DNA of 64,000 bases from the NCBI GenBank assembly GCA_001599715.1, contig BCHU01000012.1, forward strand, positions 310,001 to 374,000, written 5' to 3'. This stretch comes from Phaeotremella fagi (lineage: Eukaryota > Basidiomycota > Tremellomycetes > Tremellales > Phaeotremellaceae). Below the pieces are notes generated by a model, which saw only the letters and a program-made list of their open reading frames with translations, searched no databases and was not told the DNA's origin. The translations under genes were made by a program, and so were the position numbers. Shown here in pieces: positions 45,874 to 55,747 of the stretch; positions within the stretch are counted from its first letter, which is position 1; each line of letters opens with the position of its first letter.

Positions 45874-46968
45874 CTACAAATCCGCTAAACTTCTGTAAAA
45901 ACGTCGACGTCGATAGACAGTAGGAGCGTGTGCCCATAAGTGAGCATCCAAATCACTCTTGTCTTCACGAACAGGTGAATACGTCGCTAGCGTCAGCGTA
46001 GTTCATGAACCCTACTCACCTGCCCTCTCCGCAACCACAGTTTCGACTTCCTCCCTATCAGTCCCAGCGTCCAAGTCCACCCTTGAATCTCCCGGATGTG
46101 GAGTTGTAGGTCTGGATCCAGTCGTGGTGATTGGATTAGGTCTGGGTGGGTCGTTGATGATTCTGATAGTAGCGTCTGGATACTCTACAAGAATTGTATG
46201 ATCCGGATCGACATCTCTGAGATACCTCTCCCCACTCAGGAGCAAACCACGACGTCCAGTGTTGATAACCGTCACGGTTGGTCTTGGAATTCTAGCTCTT
46301 GACGACGTTTCATTCCTCTCCAACCTTCTGATACTTCTCTGGATAGCATCCGCCTGTCTTTGAAATTCTCTCAACTCTCTGTTCTCCTCGTCCATGGGTG
46401 AGTTGTCAGGTCCCCAACGTTGCGCTGCAAGAGCTCTAGCTTCGTGAAGAGTCGTTGGACCGTCAGAAGGGGTGGTGATGGGGTTTGTTCGATCAGAGAG
46501 TGCGTGCATTCTGTTGGCGACTGTGATACCTCTAGACGTTAGGCTATAATTAGTCAATGTAGCAAACCTATAAACCTACCCAGACCCAAGTAAACCAGCC
46601 TGTTGATCTTCATTGATCAAACCAGATTCAGGAAGACCAGCTTGTTCCCTAATATGTCTGATCCGTTCAGCTCTCCTGGTTATCCTCCTTCCAATCGATT
46701 CATCAGAAACGTTCAACATGGAATTAAACTCTTCAGGTGAGAGGATGATTGTTGGCATGGGCTACTTTGTTAAATGAACGCAACTAAAACCTACCCTTGG
46801 TGTATCCCTCTCTGCCAAAGCTCTATCCAATTCTCCAGCTTGAAGGCGAAGTCTTTCGATAGCTCCGCTCAATTGCTCAAGTCGATTACTGAGAGAATCT
46901 CGAAGATCTTCGAGTGAACGAAGTAGCGCTCGAGTGTTTGGTTCTTGGTCATTGTCGTGATCTGGCAT
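45874..46968 (-). CDS. unknown protein with coiled coils
   Basis: Exons 46795-46968, 46580-46761, 46020-46543 and 45874-45986 (introns 33-36 nt) give 330 residues. A heptad-like helix occupies about residues 10-55 (RSLEDLRDSLSNRLEQLSG), a second basic helix lies in exon 2 (IGRRITRRAERIRHIREQ) and a third in exon 3 (NRELREFQRQADAIQRSIRR). The rest is polar; the end has DLDAHLWAHAPTVYRRRR. I recognise no family. Splice junctions keep one frame and use standard local signals. It is convergent with APT1 and divergent from the UPF0014 gene. Confidence 0.6.
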
Positions 46969-47108
46969 AATGGGGATTAGAATGTCATTGGTGATGGTGA
47001 TGATGGTACGGAAGTGAAGTGATGATGAAGTGTTGCCACGTTTCGTTACCGGGTAAATCCTCAAATACCTATCTCACCCGTATCTATCTCTCCTTTCACA
47101 ACCACACC

Positions 47109-48240
47109 ATGTCCATGTCCAATACACCCAACCTCACATGGCTCAACGTCGCCCTAGGACTGGGCTTCGTAGCCTTCGACTCTGTTCTATCTCTCATACT
47201 AGGACTCGGCATCGGAACGTCCCTCATCGTCGCCTCTCTTCGATGCATCCTTCAACTCTCAGTCATGGCACTGATCCTAGATCAAGTGTTTGCTTCCCAT
47301 AACGTCTGGGCAGTTTTTGGGATTGCAGGTGGGTAAAAGCAAAACTCACTAACCCCAGCTCTTCTCAACATTCTAGGAGCTATCGAAGCAGTCTACAACA
47401 AAGCCAAGAGAAGGTTTACCAACATGGTGGGTGGTCATGGACTGCACTAACCCCAGTTCCCCTTTATCCTCTTGTCAATGCTTTGCAGTACCATCCCCAT
47501 ATCAATCATCGGATCACAATACGCAATGGCCAGAAGACCCTTTTGGCAACCTGATCAATACAGTAGGTCAACTAAACGGATGCGCTGATTCAGTCCCTAT
47601 CATCGGTATGATCTTGGGAAACGCTATCTCAGCGATAGGCGTTGGTATGAACACTGTCCAAAAGGAGTTTGCAGAGAACCGTGACAAGATCGAAACTTAT
47701 CTAGCCATGGGAGCTACTCGATTCGAAGCTGTCAAACCTTTGGCAGTGGAAGCTTTGACCTTGGCTCTTTTACCCACGGTCAATCAGTTAAGGTGAGGTT
47801 CGGGTGGAGCCGTCGCTAACATCAGTGTCATCGGTCTTATCAGTATTCCAGGTATGATGACTGGTGCCATCATCGGTGGACAGTCGGTAGAACAGGCAGC
47901 TAGGTTACAAAGTGGGTAAAAATCTGTTTCTACGCTAACATCTAGTGATCATCATGTTCAGTACGTCCTGGCAAGACTCCCACTTACCCCAGTGATTTCC
48001 GCTTCATCGGCGCTCTGCGTAGCTCTCGCTTTGTTCTTCGCTCTCACCACTTTAGTCGATTCCAGTCATCGAATTCGTTTGGACAGATTGGATTCAAGAA
48101 AACCAGCTTTCTATCGATGGAGAGACGGTGTAGTTGACAAGATTTGGAAGGGGATCAAATCGACGTTTGTTAGAGCTGGTTGTCTTGGAAGAGAAAAGGA
48201 AACTGCGGAGGAGAGGAGGGGGTTGTTGGACGCGGAGTAG
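47109..48240 (+). CDS. UPF0014 family multi-TM protein (FetB/STAR2-like)
   Basis: Exons 47109-47328, 47359-47426, 47457-47562, 47594-47792, 47826-47911, 47946-47960 and 47993-48240 encode 313 residues. UPF0014 hallmarks: LGIGTSLIVASLRCILQLSV, MILGNAISAIGVGMN, ENRDKIETYLAMGATRFEA, LTLALLPTVNQLSVIGLISIPGMMTGAII and GQSVEQAARLQMIIMF. About seven TM helices are seen. Bacterial FetB and plant STAR2/ALS3 are the membrane parts of metal-related ABC systems; no ATP-binding partner is encoded in this window, so transport of iron or aluminium-related solutes is only an analogy. Two introns are just 30 nt, the shortest seen here, and exon 6 is 15 nt. Confidence 0.87.
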
Positions 48241-49303
48241 GGGTTGTCTTGCAATGGGTCGATGATGGTTAGTAGAGAGGTGGAGTGAGTGTTTCCGACG
48301 CTATAGATTTACGTAGATTCAAGTGATTTTATATCAATCTCACCAGTCAGTTCAAGACGTGGTGGGGAATATGCAAATGTTGCTTGTGATTACTTAAGTG
48401 AACTCTGCTGATTCGTTCAATAATCAATCTCCCTCAAGTTAGATCGGCCGCATTCCCTTGACATCTCAATCGTCTAATAAGAAAATGAGAGGGGTAAACA
48501 CTTGATGTGCAAATACAAGAGTACCATTCTTAATGCTCCCCTATCAAATCATTTTACATTCGACGCAAGAACTGTAAAGGACAGAATGGGGTTGTTCGAT
48601 ATGACAGGCAAGTCCAAGAACTACTGTACTCGATTGCTACGGTAGTTGGAGGGTTTTTGTCATAACATTCGAGCAATCGAAAGTTATTTCAAAAGCTAGA
48701 GATTGAGCAGTATCATGTTATACCATTCACCAGTCAATTTCACGTAACTCGAATGGAGTTCTCTAGTTCAGATTGGCGGTCTACCAATCCAAGCCTTTTC
48801 AAATAATGTTCATATGCGTAAACATTTGATAAAATTATACAAGTAAGTATCATTGTGTCATGCTTCGTGTCTACCCATCGATAACTCTTATGAACGTTTG
48901 ACGTGAGTTGATATCTTACTTCCAAATATAATTGTCCTCAACTCCCAACCAAAATCTCGGAGTAAAACATCAATTCGGTCGTCACTCACAGCAAAGGAAG
49001 CGTGAAGGAAAAAGTTCCACGTTTGTTTACCAAATCAAAATCAGCAACCATTGCTCTCATTTCCGATGCTGAAAGAATACTGTCTTGGAGATCCTGAACA
49101 GAAAAAGTCTTTGTTTACCCTTTACGTCCCAATTGTTGGAAAAAGGTTACGTAAGGTATATCAAAAACTTAATCAGAACAGAACAGAACTTCTTATGTAA
49201 CTTATATCCATTCGAGCAGTCCAGAGAGGATACATTTGAGTAGACCCGAGGTAAAAAAAACGTTGTTGTCATTGAGCTGCTCTCAAAGAGAAAAAGTTAA
49301 ACT
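48241..49303. other. gene-poor intergenic region
   Basis: About 1060 nt between the UPF0014 gene and tRNA-Asn. I see no supported gene or repeat. Short open frames on both strands overlap and have no recognisable content. Confidence 0.5.
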
Positions 49304-49395
49304 CTGCCTTCCACGGACTCGAACCGTGAACCTAGCGATGAACTCTTACGTAAGACTAACAGTCGCTCGCTCTAACCAATTGGAGCTAGAAGGCA
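49304..49395 (-). tRNA. tRNA-Asn (anticodon GTT) with 17-nt intron
   Basis: On the minus strand the cloverleaf folds fully: acceptor TGCCTTC/GAAGGCA, D-arm GCTC-GAGC, anticodon stem AGCGA/TCGCT, T-arm CACGG-TTCGAGT-CCGTG and discriminator G. The loop CTGTTA places GTT at 49358-49360. A 17-nt intron (49340-49356) follows the base after the anticodon, the canonical position. A-box (TAGCTCCAATTGG) and B-box (GGTTCGAGTCC) promoters are intact. The intron shares 13 nt with the tRNA-Lys intron in this window. Confidence 0.93.
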
Positions 49396-50261
49396 AACCG
49401 TTTGACCAGTTGATGTTGGTGCTTGAACATTTTTAGGAAGATTATATACCTCAGCAATACTTTTAGACTGTTGTAACATTTTCTGCCACATCGAAATTTT
49501 ATTTTGTACCAATTTTGAATGTGGCGCGCGTTGCATCCGGAAGTGCCACATTCGCCACACGCGCGTCAACTTCATTGTCGCAAAGTTGTTGGACTGTCTA
49601 TCTATCGTAACTCTTCTTATTTACACATTCTTCAGAATTTATTCTCATTCACCCCTTCACCCCTTCCATATATCAGACTGTACACTTATCCTCAGACTCA
49701 GCGTAGTCTTAGTTTTGTTTATGTAACCTTTCATCCTCTCCTTAGCGTCTTAACCTAATATCATTCAACATGATTCCCACCAGCGACTCTATTCGAAAGG
49801 GCAAGCTACAAGACCTCCCGTCAATGTACGTTTGCCTGGTAAAGCAGCTCCATTAATCACCTTGGTTGCCGAAGTAGGTCATTCAACTTGGAAACTTTCA
49901 AACATACCACGCGCTGATGACCTCTTGGTCTACGTTGAAATCTAGCGTCAGTCTGTATGAAACAGTCTATGTTGAAGAAGCAATTGCAGTCTTTACGAGA
50001 ATAACCTCAAGAACGTCAAAATATAGGCGACGAGGGTTGGAGATGAAGAATGAAGAAAAGAGGGAGATTGATGTAGTTCGAAAAAGACTATGAGTTTAGA
50101 GTGGATTTCGTGTTGTCATTGTGCGAAACCAACTGTTTGTAGTACAGGTAAACCCAAGTCCGAACCATTGTGATTTATGGTAGATGGTGTCAACGGCTCT
50201 AAATGGCTGTGGTATATATTTTATGCAAAAACGATCAAACATCAACTCCAATCGGTTACTT
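49396..50261. other. upstream region of tRNA-Asn
   Basis: No gene supported. Between 49480 and 49575 it contains CTGCCACATC, AAGTGCCACATTCG and CGCGCGTCAACTT segments that recur at similar distances upstream of tRNA-Lys. An ATG-started frame at about 49769 is short and stops. Confidence 0.5.
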
Positions 50262-50575
50262 TGCCCTCTAGCTCCAACTGGTTGGAGCAAGCGACTGCGC
50301 CAATCACCACACGGAGAATCGCGGAATTAAAATAAAGTCAGTCACGTGTTTAGCTCCAACTGGTTAGAGCGAGCGACTGACCCCTCACACGGAGATTTGC
50401 GGCATTAGCATAAAAGTTAATCACGTGTTTAGCTCCAACTGGTTTGAGCGCGCGTCTGGGCGCATCACACGGAGAATTGCGGCATTAGCATAAAAGTTAA
50501 TCACGTGTTTAGCTCCAACTGGTTTGAGCGCGCGACTAGGGCGAAGCATCACACGGAGAATTGCGGCATTAGACT
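50262..50575 (+). repeat. four-unit tandem array (about 80 bp) carrying a tRNA-Asn 5'-half copy
   Basis: Unit starts (TAGCTCCAACTGG) lie at 50269, 50351, 50430 and 50510. Each unit pairs a segment matching tRNA-Asn positions 8-36 (for unit 2, TAGCTCCAACTGGTTAGAGC then GAGCGACTG, one mismatch) with a second segment CACACGGAGAATTGCGGCATTAGC and a TAATCACGTGTTT spacer. Unit 1 is preceded by TTGCCCTC, equivalent to the tRNA acceptor 5' strand with one change, so the source was the 5' half of a tRNA-Asn gene. No T-arm is present, so these are not functional tRNAs. Each unit keeps an A-box-like sequence without a B-box. Confidence 0.85.
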
Positions 50576-51120
50576 AATCTTGCGCTGATTAATGCAGTGA
50601 AGAAGAGCAAGCGAGCAGTGCTCAAAATCAAGAGAGACGTGTAGTAGGTTTCATTGACATGACTGAGTTTAGTGGGAGGAGTTCGGAATAATAGTTCTCC
50701 GCAGCGACAAGAACTTGCATCAACACATCAACAGGAATTGAACCAGAATTGCGACCACTGGAACCTACCAAAGGGCTGTAGAAGGTGATAGTATAAGTCG
50801 CTTGATTGGAGGAGCAGATGAACGGGTAGAACAACGACTGGCCCTGCTTTTGGGGTTGGGGAACGGGGATTTACCTGGATTTTCTGAAGAGTGTTTACGT
50901 TTTGTAGGTATCTTGAGTGATGGAAAAGGATTGATTTAGGGTAGAGAGCTGGCTACTACGATTTCAGAGGTTTTTGAATGTATTAGAACTCGAAAAGTGA
51001 TGGTGAGGTTCGTCTGGAGTCAATTGAAGATACCAAAGACTTTTCAAAACAACAACCTATGCCATATACTACAATTTGATCCCCAAACAGATGCTACAAA
51101 CCCCATACCAAGATCTAAAT
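50576..51120. other. intergenic region downstream of HDDC2-like gene
   Basis: About 545 nt between the tandem array and the 3' end of the HD-domain gene. No supported gene; a 68-codon minus-strand frame has no recognisable content. Confidence 0.45.
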
Positions 51121-52116
51121 CTAAATCTCCTCTTTAGGTTGTCCACGTTCTGCCCATAAAGCTCTACGTTCTTCCATCAAACTTTCAGCCCATTGACGTA
51201 CGGTCGGATGTTCGAGATGAGCTGGGGGTTAGAAATGTTTGAGTGGGTGACCTACGGATAGAACCTTTGAAGAATGGGTCGAGGGTTTGGATGTTTTGAG
51301 CTAAAGTTAGGGTTGTCATACACTCAACTTACATCTTTCGTATTCCACCGCTTGGAGAGCTAGTTCTAAGCGATCAAGATCCTGTCGTCAGTGTGGTCCC
51401 GGTGTGAGAACTCACTTTTACCAATTTCGATTCTGGAGTTTGTCTATCTTCGTATTCCTGTCATTAGTGAGTACATCGAATGACCTACATTCCATAACGA
51501 CCTGAACCTCTCTCTGGCATCTTTGTTCCCTTCCCCACCAAGCATTTCTGAGAGGAACGAATCCATAGCTGCCTCCTCCAATTGATGTTTGACATGAGCT
51601 GGGACACCTTCTACTGGGGTGATATCGCCGACGCTGCTGTTAGTGTGATCAGAGTGAAACTCACTGAGCCTCTGCGAGATCGTGAACCAGAGCCATCTGC
51701 TGTTAGTGCGGTCGTGTAAAGTACCTACCATGACGCAACGTGGGATATCCAACTTCTCCCCTGGTATCATCATAGCCATCAGAGCCATTCTACACATGTG
51801 ATCGGAGATGGATTCGGGTTGAGTGACCTGGAGTCAGTAGTGATGGTAACCCAACTTACTCCCTCTCGTATCCAACCTGATCGTTTTTGAACCTGGAGTC
51901 AGTGGTGTCGTACAGTGACCAACCTTGAGCTGTTCCAAGAGATGTAAAAAGGCCAATGAGTCCAAAGCTTCGTTCCCAGTTGATCTAGAGTTAGCTACGT
52001 CAACAGTTGACCCACTTATACAACTCTGGTAAAGCCTTTCCACCGGCGCCGCAAGTTGGTTGCGGTTCCATTTTGATGACGGCGTGGGAGTTGACTGGGT
52101 ATACTTTTACTGGCAT
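51121..52116 (-). CDS. HDDC2: HD-domain 5'-deoxynucleotidase, HDDC2-like
   Basis: Ten exons (52016-52116, 51924-51984, 51860-51892, 51729-51827, 51665-51696, 51489-51633, 51416-51457, 51333-51381, 51256-51300, 51121-51221; introns 31-34 nt) encode 235 residues. HD motifs: RSGWIREG, ISDHMCRMALMAMM, MALVHDLAEAHVGDITP and the later KLVKDLDRLELALQAVEYE. This is the YfbR/HDDC2-type metal-dependent hydrolase that removes 5'-phosphate from deoxynucleoside monophosphates. Three exons are 32-42 nt. The gene is among the most finely split in the window, with ten exons in one kilobase. Strong overall pattern; enzymatic role follows the family. Confidence 0.87.
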
Positions 52117-52310
52117 GGGGAACTTCTTTTGGAAGATTTTAGGGAAGAGAGAGAGTAGACGCAGGGTGGGTGGTGTGGATGTAGATGTAAGTAGTCGCTT
52201 GTTGACAAGTTGAAAATCAGAATATGGGTGGCTTGTAACCACGTGGCAGATTTCAACAAATTCCGTGCATCAAGGTCTCGTTGTATAAGTACCCGTAACT
52301 TAAATCCAAC

Positions 52311-53378
52311 CTAAACTACCACTGGGGTCTCTGGCACCGAATCCAACTTGTTCACCGAACCATCGTTGTTTCTAACAGAAACCGAGCCGTCCTAACGATC
52401 AGCGCTGAAAAGTCAAACCACCCACCTCATTCCCAAAGTAAGCTGCTCTAGCCATACCGCAGAAAAGTCCAACTTCAACCACACCGGTGAGGAGTTTGAT
52501 TGATTTGAGCAACTGTCGTTAGTGACGATCACTCCACTACCCACCTCGGCTGGTTTCGACAACATCTCTTGAGGGAACGGAGCGTCGATGATGAAATTAC
52601 CGTTATCGCTGACAACAGGGCCAGCTTTCATTTTACCCATTCGAAGGTTGAGTCCGGGTTTACCTGATAACGTAGCTGGTGATCCCATCTTGGCCAGTCG
52701 AGCCAAGACTTGGGCATAGGCAAAGGGTGCTACCTCGATAGGAACACCTTGGGTCCACTGATGTCAGCAGGGTCGTTAAACCACTCACAGTTGTTCCAAG
52801 GGTGTTAGAGTTCTTTCTGTAATCCGCTACAATTACCCAAGTTTCTGCAGCCTCTGCTAGTACCTTTTCACGAAGTTGACAAGCACCACCACCTTTGATA
52901 GCGTTCAGTTGGTCGTCGACCCTGGGAGTTAGTGCGTCCAAGTTACAACTCACTCATCAGCACCGTCTATGGTAACATCTAGCTCTGCGTATTGATCAAC
53001 ATCCCCAAGAGTCAACCCAGCTTTGATGATAAGTTCCTTGGATTGGAAGCCTGATGTTAGTGAGGTCAAAACGGGACTTACCCGTTGGGATAAAGATTCT
53101 ACCAGCGTTAGCTGCTGGTCCTTGAGCAACGATTCTGTCTACGACGTAGGGTACAGTGGATCCAGATCCGATACCGATGATCTAAAGTCAGAGAGGTTGG
53201 GTCATGACCTACCTTGTGTTTTAAAGCGATATGGTTGTCGACGGCAGCAAACGCAGCTAACCTTTTGGCGGCTTCGATACCGGAGAGAGCAGGGAGAGGG
53301 ATGGGTACGAACTGGGTTAAGTTTGATGTCACTTTGACCTACCTTGGTTCCAACTGGTGCAGCACCTGGAGCTGACAT
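52311..53378 (-). CDS. RKI1: ribose-5-phosphate isomerase A-type
   Basis: Exons 53343-53378, 53213-53311, 53082-53181, 52954-53050, 52789-52921, 52545-52757, 52426-52512 and 52311-52391 (introns 31-34 nt) give 281 residues. Family signatures: [61 protein letters not shown] and [14 protein letters not shown]. The enzyme interconverts ribose-5-phosphate and ribulose-5-phosphate in the pentose phosphate pathway. The intron between exons 4 and 5 splits the Glu of the DGADE catalytic motif. It shares a short promoter of about 190 nt with DUO1. Confidence 0.93.
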
Positions 53379-53568
53379 TTTGAGTATTCTGAATGCAAGT
53401 ATGGTGGGGGTTGGTGGTAACGTAGTTGCTGTAGACGACGTAAATGGATCGGTCCGGTGGATTACGTAATGCATTTATTGTATTATTCAGTCCTATCTTT
53501 ACCCGCGACGCGATTTGTTGACAAGAAAAGTAGATAAGATTAACCAACATCACCACCACCACCACACC

Positions 53569-54350
53569 ATGGACTCTCCTCTACTACCCACACTCCATCG
53601 TGATCCTAACGACACTACCAATCTACTCGCAGACATGTCACTCTCTCCACCGAGTTCTCCATCGTTTCATCCATCATCATCACCATCAGACTTGCCCGAA
53701 CCAAAACGAAAAATTCAACCTAGATTCTCACTCTTTGCTCCGCAACAATCACACGCCCAATCAGTGTCTGAATCCCAATCGTCTCCAGTATCCCCTCCAG
53801 AATTACAAGACGACTCACCCCACGCCTCTGCCGCAAGGGATGACAAACTACGTGAAAGTTTATACGAACTTCGTCAGATGAACCAAATCTTTACCGGGTT
53901 TCTCGACGCCTTAGAAGAAGCCAGGGGACACAACGAAGTAAGTCCACCACCCCAACCATACTAATCTCTAAGCGCCTCGCAACCAGAGTTTCTCAAACCT
54001 CAGCGTTGCTAGATCAATACACCTTACTCCTCGGTCAAGCTGAACACACTCAACAACTCCTTCTTAATCCTCGATGGACGGGGGCGGAAGACGACGCTGA
54101 CGCTATAGAAGAAGAGATCAGATTGGTTAGAGTTAAAGAAGCTGAGGCTAGGGCTGAGGCGGAGAGGTTGGAGTTGGAACGACAACGACAAGCTGTTGTT
54201 CCTGAACCAACCAGAGGTAGAGGGACTGGACGTGCTAGGGGGACAAGAGGGAGGGGTACAGGTATACCTCGACCTTCAGTTGCTAGACCGACTTCTGCTG
54301 GGGGGAAATACGCCGATGTCAAGAGTAGCGGTTATGGACCTGGGAGGTAG
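53569..54350 (+). CDS. DUO1: DASH complex subunit Duo1
   Basis: Exons 53569-53937 and 53973-54350 (35-nt intron) encode 248 residues. The conserved block is KLRESLYELRQMNQIFTGFL and DALEEARGHNERL followed by the second helix QTSALLDQYTLLLGQAEHTQQLL. The N-terminus is Ser/Pro-rich and the C-terminus has Arg-Gly repeats (RGRGTGRARGTRGRGTG). Duo1 is part of the ring-forming DASH/Dam1 complex that couples kinetochores to microtubules. Start ATG 53569 follows a run of CACCAC; an upstream non-ATG extension would add poly-His and is not used. Stop lies 24 nt from the stop of the convergent homeodomain gene. Confidence 0.87.
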
Positions 54351-54374
54351 TGTTGTACATGTATTCATCTCTCT

Positions 54375-55606
54375 CTACTGGTTCACACAGACATCTCTAA
54401 CTTCTTGACCCAAAGCACTCCCCTTGAACCGTTTCAACCCTTCTATCAGTTCCTTATCCGCCTCCGGTAGATCTGTACGCTGACGTTTAGCTTCTGGAGC
54501 GAGGAGAGCCAGTTTGCGTTTGAGTATCGATGTAAACGGGTGATTAGGGTCGGAAGGGTTGGGAGCTGATGTCAGTGGGGTCAAATCACCACCTACCCGT
54601 GGTCAAAGCAAACGGAAACATCTCCCCTCTGTTTGTCCCACGCTCAACCCCCTCTCTCCTCTCCAACCCTTTGATCACGAACCTCCCTTCGTCATCGACC
54701 ACCGGTTCACACTTTGGAAAAGTCATTCGTACCAAAGAGATGAGCTCCACTGGGTTCAGCAACCGATTCTCCTTTGTTTCCTCGACGAGTAGATCGTCTT
54801 GAAACGTGTCGTCGAAATCCTTCAACTCGTCAAAGGTGGAGAACCGAGTTGCGTAAGAGGTATAGAGATCCGTTTGGGGTATTGTCCCGTCAGCAGCGTG
54901 GAACGTGTTCAACAACCTAGCATCAGCAAAGTCATGACTCTACCCACCAACTACCCGCTCTTAGCGGTTCCACCAAACCCTCAATCTTATCCCACGGCTC
55001 TTCAACCACCTCTTCCTTCTCTTTCAACCCTTTCATAACGTAGTCACCTTCATCTTTCGCCATTTCACAACCTGCAAACGTGGCACACGCCAGTTGAATC
55101 AATTCCTGACCAGCCAGCAGAGGCGTCGTCGAGGCGTACGGATCGAATCGAGTCTTGTAAGCGTTGTACAGACTCAATTGGGATACAGTCCCAGGAGCAG
55201 CTTTATACATGACTTGCAGCCTGACGTCAGTGGGGACGCAGCTAGCACCTACCATCCAACAGCTCTAGCCGGTTCTTCCATGTTTTCAATATCACCAACA
55301 CCGCGTAACTTGTTGCGACGTTGGCGGAAATACTCCCTGATCTTCATCCAGTGTCGACCAGTTTCTTTGGCCAGTCGATCAAGATCTTTACGACTAGGTG
55401 TCGGATTGGTAGCGTAGAAATTTCGCAAGATCTGAATCTGCTCAGCGTTCGACAACGTCGGCAAAGATTGAACCTCTGCTATGGTTCCGGGAGCTGGTTC
55501 GGGTGATGGAAAGTCATCAGCCATAGCGGCCTGGGGTTAGGTCTGTCATCTGGGATCGACTCACTGCATCTTCTGGACCTTGTTGTGAGAGTGATTTAGG
55601 TGACAT
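54375..55606 (-). CDS. homeodomain-like protein with two RFX/RSC9-like winged-helix repeats
   Basis: Exons 55565-55606, 55253-55530, 54948-55220, 54597-54916 and 54375-54565 (introns 31-34 nt) give 367 residues. Residues about 40-95 fit a homeodomain: QIQILRNFYATNPTPSRKDL, LAKETGRHWMKIREYFRQRRNK, with the WFxNRR core changed to YFRQRR. Two repeated units follow: GWLQVMYKAAPGTVSQLSLY, YKTRF, LLAGQELIQLACATFAGCE, DYVMKGLKEKE; and SWLLNTFHAADGTIPQTDLY, YATRF, LLNPVELISLVRMTFPKCE, RFVIKGLERRE. These repeats resemble the RFX-like domain of RSC9/ARID2-type chromatin-remodeller subunits. A basic nuclear C-terminus follows (LKRKLALLAPEAKRQR). Likely DNA-binding or chromatin protein; partner complex unknown. 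Confidence 0.75.
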
Positions 55607-55747
55607 CGTGGTGTGTAAACAAAGAGATAACAAGGGAAAACAATGGTTTTAATATAATTTTGATTTAATTTCAATTTATCCGAGATCAGATTAGATTTCA
55701 GAATTGACAACTTCAAGATTTTAAGATTATCTTCGTTACTCTCCACC

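Noticed and set aside
50262..50575. CRISPR-like array
   Set aside because: Units are contiguous 80-bp tandem copies of a tRNA half plus flank, not short repeats with unique spacers, and the genome is eukaryotic.
53515..53568. Poly-His N-terminal extension of Duo1
   Set aside because: It comes from a CACCAC leader and lacks an ATG; the strong-context ATG at 53569 is the start.
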